The position numbers and the translations under genes are program-made. DNA of 64,000 nucleotides from Chaetoceros tenuissimus (Eukaryota; Bacillariophyta; Thalassiosirophyceae; Chaetocerotales; Chaetocerotaceae). The notes beneath the pieces were generated by a model that did not search any database, was not told where the DNA came from, and was given only the letters and a program-made list of their open reading frames with translations. The stretch is from NCBI GenBank assembly GCA_021927905.1, contig BLLK01000069.1, positions 1,736,001-1,800,000 on the forward strand. The letters run 5' to 3'. Below are positions 40,975 to 52,911 of the stretch, one piece after another (position 1 is the stretch's first letter; each line of letters begins with the position of its first letter).

Positions 40975-42710
40975 TCAACATGATACATTAATTGTATGCA
41001 AGAGATCTGAACAAGAATGATCAGGATCCAAATCAAGGAAATCAAAATAGTTCGTTAATCCTGTTGTTGAACTACGTTGCAGCTTGAATGCTGCTTCCAA
41101 ACTACTCTTGTGCCTACACAATTCACGTGATGTAATATTCTTTCTGACGCTATCAAAGAATGAAACAGCAGCATTGGTAGCCCAGCATCCTAGTGAAAAT
41201 GTTGAGAATATGTCTAACCAATACAACATTTCGAGGTATATTGACATTACAAAACTTACCTACTTCAGGTCTGTAGTAGCCTATATGCCCGCCATACAAG
41301 GTATTGACAATAAACAGATTTTGATTTGTCTCACACAATTTCTTGCTGGGCAATATGCGAATAGGAATAAATGGATCATTCTTGGAAGTGATTGTAAGTA
41401 ATGGGACCTTTACTCCATTCGGATCACCTAATTTCCTCAGGAGACTTGCTTCAAGATAATAACTATTTAACTCATGCTCTGATCTTCCTTTGAGTGGCAT
41501 AGTAATAACACGATCTATTTCAGGCACACTCAAATGAGTAAATAGAAACGATAAAGCTGAAATTGGATTCTTGAAAGGACCTGTGCTGCGAACTAATTCG
41601 TGCTTTCGCAAAGTATTGTAATGTTTTAGAACCCACAGTTTTAGATGAGAAGAGACTAAAAGATGATAAAATGTGGTGATCATATTTCCATGAGGTTCAT
41701 GTACTTTGAATGAACAAAAAGATATAAGTTTGAGTAGTCGTACTATTCAAATGATAGAAGATTTTTTTCAACTTACCTGTATCATTATCCCTGGTAAAGT
41801 CGAGAGGAGACGATACTGTACATGCGGCGTCTATATCACAAGCCTCACCAGTTCTTATGAGGTACTGAGCAAGTTTTGCTCCACCCATGGAGAAGCCAAT
41901 ACAAAAGAGGAATTTTCGTTTGGGATACTTATTACGTAAGTGCGAAACTAGTAGGTTGATATCATGGGAATCTGTCAAGCAATTTCCACCAGCCACACTG
42001 CCTTCGTTTCCTATACTAACCATGGAATAGTTCAGCACAACTACCTTCCAACCACGTTTAATTATTTGAATTGTTGTTTGTTCAATGTAAACTTCCTTGC
42101 TACTACCTCTGCGATAAACAGATGTTTTCATGTCAGGGGAAAGAAAATTAGAAAAAGATGGAAAAGTTCAAAATTAGAAACTTACCCAACTCCATGAAGC
42201 AGTATTACAATAGGTAGAGTATCATCTCCTGCATTGTTTATTGGATCAAAAGTTTCAATCTCTATAAAGCACCCAGTTGAACTTTTGATTTTATCAATCT
42301 AGCATGTAATTTGAACAAATGTTAGAATGGAGTTTAAAATGAGAAGCAATTTGCATCATCTCAGCAATCAAACTTACCCTACGAGTTGCAATCTTTCCAT
42401 GAATAAGGAATGGGGAAAATCTAAATTGAGATAGCATGCTTGAGAAGTGACTGTTGGTATAAGCCCATGGTTGTATATGCAGGCCGATGGCATTATCCAT
42501 AATCTTTTGATTCCTATGTGTAGACATATAGAAGATCTTTGCTTCCTCTTTAGTTGACTCTTTTTGCTTTTCGTTTTCATCTTGAATGCTGATGTGTACA
42601 CAACGCTGTTGTTCTTTTCGATTGATTGCAGCAACTTTCAGGTAGTAGATTGAAAGTAAAGATGCATAACCAAAACCAAGAACTAGTTGAGAATTGTATT
42701 TGAAAGCCAT
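40975..42710 (-). CDS. Alpha/beta hydrolase of the ABHD1/ABHD3 (YheT) family
   Basis: There are five exons: 42710-42378, 42298-42186, 42108-41777, 41703-41260 and 41189-40975. The introns are 68 to 79 bp, all phases fit, and the protein has 478 residues. An N-terminal anchor (LVLGFGYASLLSIYYLKVAA) precedes a segment typical of the family (PWAYTNSHFSSMLSQFRFSP). Catalytic elements: the oxyanion turn LLHGVGGSSKE, the nucleophile elbow CIGFSMGGAKLAQYL (GxSxG), an acid in TSKNDPFIP and His in GGHIGYY. Members of this family are membrane-bound esterases, phospholipases or medium-chain acyl hydrolases. The substrate here is unknown. One splice junction rebuilds the GGSS turn after HGVG. Confidence 0.87.
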
Positions 42711-43044
42711 CGTTGAAATGATTTCGATAGAAGTTCTATGAGTGTGCTATGATTAGATGGAATAGAGAGAGAAGCAATTTCAAAATGTGATGAGAATTCT
42801 TTTCATTTGATGGAAAGGTGTCACCACAAATGCAAATCGTGACTCAACCAGTTAGGGTATTTCTCCAGCGACCTCTCACAGCCAGTGAAACTAAAAGAGA
42901 AAAAACACTACGGTATATATGTGTTTTTACGACTGACCGTGGCTGTATTCCTATTATTCAAGTGTGTTGCAAGGAAGAATCGAAGAATCCATTACAACTC
43001 TTGCTGGAGAATCTTTGTACTTGTTCAATCTATAAACCTACACG
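42711..43044. other. Divergent intergenic region
   Basis: This 334-bp region lies between the ABHD gene (minus) and the G-patch gene (plus). I see nothing in it beyond presumed promoters. Confidence 0.4.
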
Positions 43045-43749
43045 ATGACTATTGTTTCAGGAGAAGACCATAGGAACTCAGAATGGGCAAACAACACGTC
43101 GGCATTTGGCCACAAGATGCTGTTGAAAATGGGGTGGAAGAAAGGACATGGTCTAGGTAAAAATCAGCAGGGAACAAATACAAACCTTCGTGCAGTGAGG
43201 AGGCAAGAAAGTTTAGGTATTGGAGCAACTACAGATACTCAAGGAGATGAGGGATTTAGTGTGACTTCCAAAAACTTTCATGGTGTGCTTGCACAGTTGC
43301 AAGCTGCACATGGAGATAGTTCTTCTAGTAGCAAGAGTTCCAAAGACAAAAAGAAGAAGAAGAAGAAGTCTGAGAAGAAAAGTTCAAAGAAAGAGCTTAA
43401 TAGAAAAGATAGTGGTTTGACTTTATCATCAAAGCGAGTGACTGCTGGACACGCTAGGAAAATGCGCGAGGCCAAAGATTTAAACTCAAAATCGAAAGAA
43501 GATATGGCAGCTATTTTCGGTATGAAAGTAGATCAATACCAACAAAACTCTGTATGGGGAAGAATGAGTACTATTTCTGACAATTCTAGAGCAGAAGATG
43601 AGGAAAAGAAAGAGGAGGATGTAGCTGTATCGACTGAAGAGAAGGAGAAAAAGAAGCGTAAAAAAGATAAGAAAAAACGCAAGAAAGAGAGAGATTCTGA
43701 CGAAGAAAAACCAAAAAAGAAGAAGAAAAAGTCACGGAAAGAAGAATAA
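43045..43749 (+). CDS. PINX1/Gno1-like G-patch protein
   Basis: This is one exon of 234 residues. The G-patch lies near residues 19-60 (SAFGHKMLLKMGWKKGHGLG, KNQQGTNTNLRAVRRQESLG), followed by IGATTDTQGDEGF. This arrangement is shared with PINX1/Gno1, nucleolar proteins that stimulate the DEAH helicase Prp43 in ribosome biogenesis (and, in animals, bind telomerase). The end is a long run of Lys-rich clusters (KKRKKDKKKRKKERDSDEEK), a nucleolar signature. GPATCH4/TMA23-type proteins look similar, so PINX1 is the best guess, not certain. Confidence 0.83.
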   Translation: MTIVSGEDHRNSEWANNTSAFGHKMLLKMGWKKGHGLGKNQQGTNTNLRAVRRQESLGIGATTDTQGDEGFSVTSKNFHGVLAQLQAAHGDSSSSSKSSKDKKKKKKKSEKKSSKKELNRKDSGLTLSSKRVTAGHARKMREAKDLNSKSKEDMAAIFGMKVDQYQQNSVWGRMSTISDNSRAEDEEKKEEDVAVSTEEKEKKKRKKDKKKRKKERDSDEEKPKKKKKKSRKEE

Positions 43750-43807
43750 TTCTAATGAGAGGGATGTTGTAGATTAAATGATAAAAGTAGACTGCTATGG
43801 TTATAGT

Positions 43808-44837
43808 TTAATTCAAATCTTTGCTTGAAATAGCTTTTGAATACATTTCTCTCTTGAGTTCTCGTGGTAGCTGGAGATAACCTCTATCTTCCTCTTCCTT
43901 GATCCACCGTTCAGCATCTTGAAACCCATCCTCATATAACTTGGAATAATCTTTTCTATCTCCACATTGCGTCGCAAGTCTCAACAAATTTTGCATTTGA
44001 CCAATACTATCCTCCTCAACAAGTGGTGAGATTTGATTATGCTCATCGCTAGCATTCAGAGATACAGCATTAGGTAGGCAACTGACTGTGACAGTACGAT
44101 CCACTTTCAAATCATCCCTAGCATGAGTCATTGTATTAAAGCAAGGACAACCAAATCGATCTCTATCGACAGTGAAGAAGCCATCTACCGCAATTCTCGG
44201 TAATATTAAACCTTCATGATCTTTGGTCTTTCTTGCAATACGACATGGAAAATTTGAAGTAAAGAAAGGAAACATACTGCTATTACACACTGAATCTATC
44301 ACATGATCTCTATCATCAAACTGAGTGTCTAAAATTGCACGATTGAATGGAAATAGTTCCTTGTATGCCAACCCCACGAATCCTTCTCTATTGTTCAGCA
44401 CTTCATGAACATCATCATCGAGGATAAAGTCTAACTCTTTTTGTAGTAGAGGCAGTAAATTTCCTCTTGCACCACCCATATAGCCACTTTCTTCACTCAT
44501 TCTTATTGTGGCTTCCAATGCAACCTAGAAAATGACATGAGCAAAATTGGAGTCATATATTTTTATTCGATGCAATCTACTAGTCACTACTTACCTCTGG
44601 TTTCACTCCAGCCCCATGAGATGCGACAGCAATAGCCCCAGCTGATGATCCAGCAAGAGGATTTTCATTGTTCAAGACTCCATTATATGACAGACCACTG
44701 AGTACACCAATATGCCACGGAAACAAGAGCCCTCCTCTATGTTGGGAAAATTAGATTAATGATTGATTTCGATTCAGTTCTGTATATAATTGAACTGGTT
44801 TCACTTACGGAGAAAGAGAATAACCTACTACAACCAT
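43808..44837 (-). CDS. Patatin-like phospholipase
   Basis: There are three exons: 44837-44809 (29 bp), 44736-44595 and 44524-43808. The introns are 72 and 70 bp and the protein has 295 residues. The short first exon supplies MVVVGYSLSP, joined to GGLLFPWHIGVLSGL, which forms the glycine-rich oxyanion loop. The Ser-Asp dyad serine is in AGSSAGAI (GxSxG). The Asp partner is most likely in PRIAVDGFF (DG motif). This is a short patatin domain with an N-terminus lacking a targeting signal, acting on phospholipid or galactolipid. The last 60 residues (GFQDAERWIKEEEDRGYLQL) are helical. Confidence 0.86.
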
Positions 44838-45030
44838 TATATATATGAACAATTGATGAAGTCTACCCGTTAGTGTTTGTGTAATTTAAATGAATGTGAT
44901 TGAGTTGAAAGTGTGTGGATGAGCTAGGGGCGGTGATTTTGTGCTCTGACTTTTTGATGTCAGAGAATGATTTCACTGTGTCAAATTTCAAAACCAGTGT
45001 CAAATATGGCCTTTTAGTGTTCTGTTTTAC

Positions 45031-46013
45031 CTATTCTTCTTCTTTTTCCTCGATGAACCCCTCTCGAATAAATTCCGAGAAACATGGATTTGGCTTCCTT
45101 ATCATCCAATGAGCTGCATTTCCATCCATAAATAATTCACTAACTGCTGAAGCAGTGGTTTCAAACCCACCGTGCATACAAATTCCTGATTCGTGGTCAC
45201 GCAATAATGATATCATGTCATCTTTGAAAATTTTCCTGACTTTTCATATTCCCGCAACATATTTGCACCACAACTTTGCCTACTACAGGAAGAAGATAAA
45301 TCTTCAACTCCTCCTTCGCTGAATACAGCCGCAAAGTCAAACACATCACTCCCCTTTTCCCACAGACCAAGGCTACCTGCGTAATCTTTGATCCCATTTG
45401 ATGCCATGTCAAAGTCTTCACGTATTGTTAATCCATTTGATATGTTAATTCCTCCACTTGTGTGTCTTTTTGCTACCCAATGCCTACCTGCAGTTTCTAG
45501 TATCCATGCTTCTTTAAAGTCTGCAATAAGAAAAGAGTTATGGTATGTAAACGATGGATCTCCCTCCGCGCATGCACCGCCTTGGCCGAATTCCTCCAGA
45601 AGGTTTGTAATCACTGTCATCGCTTCCCGAGATGTCTTTCCTCGTTCCAATCCAAGACGGACAAGGTCCATTCCTAACAAAGCACTCTCAGATTCTTCGG
45701 GGACCTTGGTCCAAACAGCCTCATTACCAATACAAACTCCACACTCGTTGAAACCATGTTCACATCCCCACATCCAGTCGATTTGCGAAATGATTGTTGC
45801 ATATGTGGCTTCAACTTGTGGGATTTCAATATATGTACATTTCAATTTTGTGCCCTTTCCATAGGATTTAGCTGGATATTTCATGACACTCTGCTTCTCA
45901 CCTTGTGGTCGGTCAGAATTCTTACCAAAAATTACCAAGTTCTTGCGTGTTGTCGGTGGATATGCGGCAAATGTATCACATCCTAGTGGAGCTTTAAGAG
46001 GAAGATTCTTCAT
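45031..46013 (-). CDS. Secernin-type C69 hydrolase with an apparent one-base frameshift
   Basis: The frame from 46013 (MKNLPLKAPLGCDTFAAYPP) carries the secernin start, with the predicted N-terminal nucleophile Cys12. It also carries GKNSDRP, CTYIEIPQVEATYA, WGCEHGFNECGVCIGNEAVW, SALLGMDLVRLGLERG and EAWILETAGRHWVAKR. It ends in a stop at 45215-45213. The rest of the family (ISLLRDHESGICMHGGFETT...) continues at once in another frame, to a stop at 45031. Secernins run through this point without a gap, and no intron fits in the few bases. The frames meet at a run of A's (about 45217-45230), where one missing base explains everything. It is either a sequencing error or a real defect. Function: secernins are thought to be Ntn-type hydrolases or dipeptidase relatives. 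Confidence 0.82.
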
Positions 46014-46327
46014 TTTGCTGTAAGTATGATCTGAACCAAGGCTTTTCAGTATGTTATCTGCCTTTTCTTTCTTGTATCATATCTTTGTTGTTTTGTTTGA
46101 TGATTGATGGATGATGTAGGTGATAGGTCTGATGGATATGAATGTCAAAAATTAAAAAACTCTTATTGACATCTTGTAATCCAATGACAGAGTCTCTTCT
46201 CTCTCTTTTTTTGTTTCGATGAACACCATGGAAATCATGTTTCTTCTTTCCAATACCTTAGTTCCTCATGTAAAGTTCACATCTTGTTATTCATAAAACA
46301 AATCTATTACAGCATTACAGCCCTAAC
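46014..46327. other. Divergent intergenic region
   Basis: This 314-bp region lies between the secernin gene (minus) and the kinase gene (plus), with a GATTGATGGATGATG stretch at about 46103. I see no other structure. Confidence 0.4.
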
Positions 46328-46876
46328 ATGGATGATGAATGGGTTACAGTTCCCTCTTCTCGAAAGAGGACATCCAAGGTAGAGAAATCAAAATCAGCTC
46401 CACCACCTTCGATGATAATTCTGATAGGGATTCCAGCATCTGGTAAATCTACATTTGCTTCTACCTTGGACAAGTCATCTGGTAAGGTCTTCGTAAGGAT
46501 CAATCAAGATGAACTCAAAACTCGCGCTAAATGTGAGAGAGCATGTAGAGAGGCTCTTGCCAATGGTCTCTCACCAGTCATTGATAGATGCAACTTTTCA
46601 CCCGATCAGCGCGAGCATTTTCTAGCTATTGCTAGAGAATCAAATGTACCTTGTGACTGTGTCATATTCAAATACCCTTTGGAAGAATGTATCTTGCGTG
46701 CAGAGGAACGTTCCTACCACGAGACTTTGAATAGAGACAATGCTCGTGGAGTATGTATGCATATGCAGAAACAGCTCGTGTTGCCTTCGGAGGAAACTGA
46801 TCTTGAGTTTTATCGACAAATCCATACAATTACAAGTTTTCGAGAGTCAAATGAAGTTGTTGCAAAATATTTATAA
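46328..46876 (+). CDS. Small P-loop kinase (polynucleotide-kinase/AAA_33 type)
   Basis: This is one exon of 182 residues. Walker A is IGIPASGKSTF (about 33-43). Then come FVRINQDEL (a substrate-contacting DxxR-like region), the helix CREALANGLSPV and the second acidic motif VIDRCNFSP, followed by an Arg-rich lid (CILRAEERSYHETLNRDNAR). The order matches the 5'-OH polynucleotide kinase module found in PNKP and as an independent protein in fungi, plants and protists. The N-terminal 28 residues are basic and disordered (SSRKRTSKVEKSKSAPPP). It probably phosphorylates nucleic-acid 5' ends, or a small metabolite, in the nucleus or cytosol. It is a complete kinase domain without the phosphatase or HIT domains of longer relatives. 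Confidence 0.82.
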   Translation: MDDEWVTVPSSRKRTSKVEKSKSAPPPSMIILIGIPASGKSTFASTLDKSSGKVFVRINQDELKTRAKCERACREALANGLSPVIDRCNFSPDQREHFLAIARESNVPCDCVIFKYPLEECILRAEERSYHETLNRDNARGVCMHMQKQLVLPSEETDLEFYRQIHTITSFRESNEVVAKYL

Positions 46877-46930
46877 TCTATAGACATAAAATGAATCGTT
46901 GTAAATCTAGTACTTTGAAGGTTATTTCAT

Positions 46931-49900
46931 TCAAAATACATCTGCTGCTCGTAGCATTGTTTCACACATAATACTAAGAGCAGCCGCATCTGCTCTGTTT
47001 GCAGAATTCATTCGTTTCATTCTCAATATTAAATCCTGAGTATAAGCCAAAGGAATTAATCTTCCATCAGCTCCATGGCTTTGAATTCTACCTGGATTCT
47101 CAGTTTTACTCAGGTTAGCATGTTCTTTCACATAATCGCATGTATCCGGATCTAGCATGGCAACAACACTCCTTCCTTTCTTAGCTTTCTTCAAGGTGAC
47201 GAGAGCTGCATCTAGACGAACACATGCTATAGCCATAGCCCCATCTTGAAACCTTTCTATATCAATCAATCTTGTAGAGGTCATCAGGTGCTGAATCATT
47301 TCTTCTTTTCCTAATTCGTACATGATTATAAGGAATTCTGTGAGAATGTGACTTTTATCCGATCCCCACGCCCTACCTAATGCAACGAGGTCATCAAGAT
47401 CATCATAATTTACAGAAACTTCACTGAAACTCATCGCTTTATTTCGAAGCGCATCATCGATGAATAATGCTTGTGCCTCAGTAGGGCGGAGAGATAGAGG
47501 CTGATGTTCTGCCAATGATTCTCGTAAAAATAAGTTTTCCAATGTTGGGAAGCATTCTGGAAGCGAAGAGAAATCATCTGTCAATTGTAAAGCACATAGT
47601 ACAGCGCCATGGACCTCGATAGATGAGTCATCCAAATTCGTTGCATTTCTTGTCAATCCACTCAAGATGATATCTTTTTGTATAGGTGGCCATACATCAC
47701 ATTCGATTTCAAAAGAATCATCCGGTGACTCTACATTTGCGTCAACCGATGAACGAAGCAGGGAGAGTAGCGACGATGATACTTTATTGAGAGTCTTGTA
47801 CCATTCTTCGTCGTCACAGAGTGGCCCAACAATATCCTCGCAAACTTCATCAACCTCATGAAATCCAAACAAACTTCCGCGGATTATAGGTCTCACATGA
47901 TTATTCCAGATGGTCTGTCCGATGGTACAGGTTGACTTGATGTCTTCCAATGATCTTAAAGCTGATATTGAATGTTCTAGCATTTCCAAGGAGTATGGCT
48001 GTTCCGATAAAACAATGAGTTAGTTTTTCATATATTGAGTGTAATTCTGAATCATCTATACACAAATGATACTTACATTTCTACTCCATCTTTGTGCCAA
48101 GATCAGAGCTCTATGCGAAGCTAATTGTTTCGGGTCCAAGAATGGTAAGAAGTAAAGTAGAAGTGGTGAGTTTCCAGATTCAAATGTATCGTCTTCCTCA
48201 AAAGTATTCCTATCCACAACGCAAGATAACTGTAACTGTTGCCACCTTTTGGTTGCATCACCATTGTCTGTCGATGGTACAAAAGATGCTTCACTTCCAG
48301 CACAAATTGATTCCATGAGGGCAATTTTTGTCTCATCAGGGGTTACACTCAACTCATCGTATGCAAGAAGTTGATGGATTGAAAACATTTCTGGATCCTC
48401 TAGCCGACTGACAGTAACAGGCAAAGTACCTGTCTCGATACCATATAATCGGAGTGATACAAGGAGTCCTGTCCTTAATTTTCTTAGAATAACCTTCCAT
48501 GGTTCCGCTAATTTGGATAAACTATGAGAATGTTTGTATTCTATTCTTGTTCATTCCATTTTATACTAAACACTTACCACATCTTTCACTTGTAAAAAGA
48601 CCATATGTTCGGTCTTCGATATTGCCTGTGGCGACTGTAATGGCTTCATGACAGGCTGTCGCCAAGTAGAACGACCTCACTAAATCCTCTGAATTTGAGC
48701 AATAATCTAAAAGTGTCCCTAGAATAGTAATCTCTTCTTTCTCGCTTTTAAATTCATCTGATTCAATATACTCGAGCACCATATCATGGAGCCAACGAAC
48801 AATTGGGCACAAAAGACTATGACATTGCTTCTCAATCTGTTTTATAGGAAGAGTCATGAACCATTCACCATAATATTTTTCAAGGGTTTCGAAGTCTTCG
48901 TTTAGGCCAAGACTCTCAAAGAAGCTATGAGTTGTTTTTGAACTGAAGACATCTTTGGTAAGTGGCTTAAAAACATGCAAGAGAATTTGCTTCCTATCTC
49001 TAGTACTGTCACAAAGACAAATTTTGAGATTTCCATCCTTCTTCCTCTCGAAAGAACTGACGCCATCTTGTATGCAACCCTTCGCAAATGTTGCGAAAGA
49101 GAGTTTTGCTTCCACTTGGTCTGGTAACTCCGCGTCTACAGACCTTGATGTCACTTTTTCAAAAGTTTCCCTCCATGAGGTTGCTTCTTCTACCCAGCTA
49201 TTTTTCTCAACATCTATAAAATCTTGAAGAGACGTGTTCATGGAATCAGAATTCTCAAATTCATGGATTTCATCATATGCAAGAATTAACTACGAAGAAA
49301 TTCTAAAGTGAGAGCGTGCATATTCATGTATTTTGTGAATATCATGACGATATAATGAGCTCACCTGTGTGTGAAGATCGATTTTGGTACTAAGTTCTTC
49401 AATGTGTGAGTTTTTTGAAGTAACGACCACGTCATCCTCCATCGCATTGTCTAGTTGATCTCTGGCGTGTAAAACCACTTCACTATGAAAACATGAATCA
49501 GTAGCACCAATTTCAGTCAACCTCGTTGAAAGTGCCAAAAGATCAAGCGCTTTGCTGAGATCTGAAAGAGCTGTGATTTGCGTCAGTGTCTCGTAAACGA
49601 CCATTAGCTGTGACGGAATGGCGCTTTCTGAAGAAATAAGTTGTTTCAGTTGTTGCATTTGGATTGTACCTTCTTGTGCTCTTTTCTGGATTGGGGTTAA
49701 TCCACTTTCTCCGTATGAAGCATTAACTGCTTGTTTGCCATGTCTACTTGCTTTAATGAGTTCGTCATCCTAAAAAAAGAGAAAGGTTAGAGGAATAAAA
49801 TGACGAAAATAAAAAGAAACGAACGAAGTGAAAAAGAAATGAGGAAGAAACACACTCGTGAGTCAAAGCTCTCTCGTCAAGATAGTGTTGTGAACTACTG

Positions 49901-52075
49901 TATATCCAAGAGAAACACACTAGAGATAGAATGCTCACTCACCACAACACATATCTCCTTCAAAATTGAATTCTTTGTTGAATTTCTACTAAGTCGTAGT
50001 TCAAAACTTCTTTGAAACACGTCTCCATTCGCTGGGCTAATTGGACATTGTACTAGTGACACACCATCTGATTTTACATCAAATTTTCCAATTCTTGGTC
50101 CTTCGTTCATTCGGAAAATTTCAACCACATTACGTTGTTTTGAGTGAATAGCCAAGTATTTGATCATGTGTATCTCATCATCTATTGTGTATGGGAACAC
50201 AATCCAGTGACACGTAGCTTCTCGAAAGCCTTTCCAAAGTCTGATTGTTTCTTTTGTTTCTAAATCAATAAGCTGTACCCTACCAAAATTATCAGCACAT
50301 GCTGCTAGACTCCCATGGTGCGGATCAATAGTAACATGTGTGATTTTGCGAGGTGGATCGAAATGGGCAGTCCCTAGGAATAATACTGTCGACTTCTCCC
50401 GTAAACTAGGGAAAAGAATAGAACCTGGATTTTGTTCATTTTCATATTCACTTCTATCGTCAGAATCTGATATACCTATTTCAGTAACATCAACGGTGGA
50501 ATCTTCCTGCTTCTTTCGGTAACCAAATACTCCAATCATTCCTCCTAACATTGATTTCGCCATACTGGCGGTGCCTCCAATGATTGATGTTCCGCCGCGA
50601 ATAAGACTTTCAACGGTTGACATGTGTATTTCCTCTTCTGCTTCATTATGAGTATTGGAGAAAAGCTGGTCTTCGTTGGTGTAAAAAGCCAATGTAGGAA
50701 ATTTGTCGTCAGTACTTGTGATCTTTTTGTAACACAGTGCCTCGAAGAATTCATGATACTTCTCTACGACATCTTGTTCAGGTTCGGTATCTTCATCATC
50801 CAAATCTTCATCATCTTGCCCAAAGTCAAGATCTGGAAACACGATTACGTTTTCAGAACTAGATGCAATATCAGCTGGTTGAGATAAAAGCGTTTGAAAA
50901 TGACTTGGAAATGGTACAATGACATGATCAAACGCTTTCTTGTCATCTCCAATTGAAGGATTCTTCAAATCTAGTCTTCCCTTGAAAACTAAATCTCTAT
51001 ATAGTTGTGATGGATGATCGAGATCTGATACATTGGCTAAACCAAAGAAAGCCCACTTCGGCATCCGAACAAATGTTCCGTCTCCATATGTTACCCATAA
51101 AAACTCATCGATCGAAACTTGAGCCGCTCCCATTACATGAACTCTATCTTGAATGTTTTCATCAATATCTAAACCACAATCACTTCTATTTTGACATTTA
51201 TATATAGAGCTGATAGATTGCACCCCTCCTTGTGGGCAGAAAGGTTGAAAATTATCATTGTCAAGTGGATTTACGGAATGGCTACTTGACGCATCATCTC
51301 TGGATGCACTCGTGACAGAATTTGTACCATCATCAGACTTTCCATCTTTGCGTGATTCTCTTTCTCTTTTCCGACGTTCATATTCACGTGCAATACTTTC
51401 TTCACTATCAAGTTTTAAAGGTTCTACAATGTGTTCTTCCTTTTGCGTCTTTGACAATACATACCGTCCTTCATCTCCTCCTCCTATGCCGACATAAGCA
51501 AATATAGATAATTGTATACTTAACACTCGACATTGGTCTGTACCACAAACTATAGCAACTTGTAAATATTCTGAATGAGACAACGAATTCGCTGGTTCTT
51601 GAATGATAATTCGTGGATCACAACTCAACATTTCGAGATAATTTTTTGAATAACGTTTATTACTTTCTCCTTCATCGGCACCTTGACATGTCCACACAGA
51701 AATCGGTGTACAATGAATAAAATCTGGAACTACAATATCAGGAAGCTCGTCATCATTTGTAGGAATTGATACGAGCTGAGCAGATATTGCATATGGTGTA
51801 GATGCAACCAGAATGTACCAATCTTGAACCACGATTTTGCTTGATTGTTCATCATCTGATGCTTTCTGAGATTGGAAACTGTACATGTTCACATTTGGTT
51901 TGACACTTTTGAGATTTGCATTACGAAGAAATATAGATTTTTGAATAAGTTTCAAATGGTTCAGTAGAGAGGAACAATCAATTTTGAGAGGTTTCCTTTT
52001 GCGAACAACTCGTGATAGACTCCTTCTCTTTTTGAGCTTGGAGCGGGATCTCGATCTTCGCCTTTCTCGCTCCAT
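46931..52075 (-). CDS. RAB3GAP2: Rab3 GTPase-activating protein non-catalytic subunit (RAB3GAP2)
   Basis: There are five exons: 52075-49943, 49769-49365, 49289-48578, 48507-48077 and 47998-46931. The introns are 70 to 173 bp, all phases are consistent, and the protein has 1582 residues. Near residues 575-660 is the family core: THVTIDPHHGSLAACADNFG, RVQLIDLETKETIRLWKGFR, then YLAIHSKQRNVVEIFRMNEG and PRIGKFDV. This matches the RAB3GAP2 N-terminal domain, which ends its beta-propeller with 'DdfGRV.l.D...g...R.WKGyRda' and 'GPR...f.v'. The rest is helical. With RAB3GAP1 the complex acts as the exchange factor for Rab18 and in autophagy and lipid-droplet control. The arginine-rich start (MERERRRSRSRSKLKKRRSL) is unusual. 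Confidence 0.88.
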
Positions 52076-52911
52076 TTTACACTGTAGCTATTGGGGACGA
52101 GATGTGCGTTCTCCTTTGATTGTTGAATGATATGACTGAAATGAAACTAGGTTGTAGTTGCGTTGAATCAAGTTGAAAACTTATTTCCAGACGAGAAAGT
52201 TCTGCAGAGTGCGTTTGCTTTATGATAGTACGTACACATCTGTCTAATTGACACGTTGACACATAGATTCTGTTTTTGAATATGTGTCAATAGACTATTT
52301 TACCGGAGGGGGGTCGATAGACCGGCCAGGAGGCATATTCTAGTATATATAGCTCGTCGTCAAAGAATTTGGATCATAAAAAGTCTTAAGTAATGAAGAT
52401 ATTTTATGATACTTAAGCTTCCAATCCTGAGTTTTTTCAAAAAAAAAATTTTATAGGTCAATTAGACGGTTGACACGGAAGAGTACAAGTTTATGTAGGT
52501 ATCGAAACTTTTTGACATGCATCAAAAGGGGGTTTTGTTTGATAAAAGAAACAAATGACATTTTTATGAACCGTTGAGGACTGTTTTTTGTCTGAACAGA
52601 AATGTTGTAACAGAAAAATTTGAGATTAATCGTAAGAAGGACAAGACTGAGGGTGTTGTGGTTCTTGTATTGTCAACGGTTGCCTTCAACGGTAGATGAC
52701 ATCACGAATGAAAAAATTAGCGGGATTAGATTTAGTTTCTACGTAGAAGTACATAGGCACAGTTTTGGCATATGAAAAGTATAGGTTGTTATTTGTGATT
52801 AAACGCTTATTTGAATATTGTGTAGGAAAATTGTAATATGTTAGTTGAAGGTATATTTTAATTAGAATAATTCATTATAATATTTTCATTGTACATATAA
52901 ATGACCAGTGT
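52076..52911. other. Long intergenic stretch at the start of the accessory block
   Basis: This 836-bp gap upstream of RAB3GAP2 and of the nucleotidyltransferase-like gene contains an 11-bp inverted repeat pair (GTCTAATTGAC at 52242-52252 and GTCAATTAGAC at 52457-52467). A GC-rich patch (ACCGGAGGGGGGTCGATAGA) lies near 52301. A poly-A run (10 A) is followed by TTTTAT at about 52439-52453. No gene is recognised. Confidence 0.5.
52242..52467. repeat. Short inverted-repeat pair (226 bp apart end to end)
   Basis: An 11-base perfect inverted repeat flanks 204 bp of non-coding sequence. Both arms are followed by GTTGACAC on the plus strand, so the similarity extends as a direct match as well. It could be a degraded miniature element or coincidence. 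Confidence 0.3.

Noticed and set aside
43278-43475. 65-codon minus-strand frame rich in Phe and Leu
   Set aside because: It is antisense to the lysine-rich tail of the G-patch protein.
45213-45220. Programmed frameshifting or a stop-start overlap (ATGA) between two separate secernin genes
   Set aside because: Known secernins are one continuous chain through this point, and no eukaryotic operon-like coupling is expected. One missing base is the simpler explanation.
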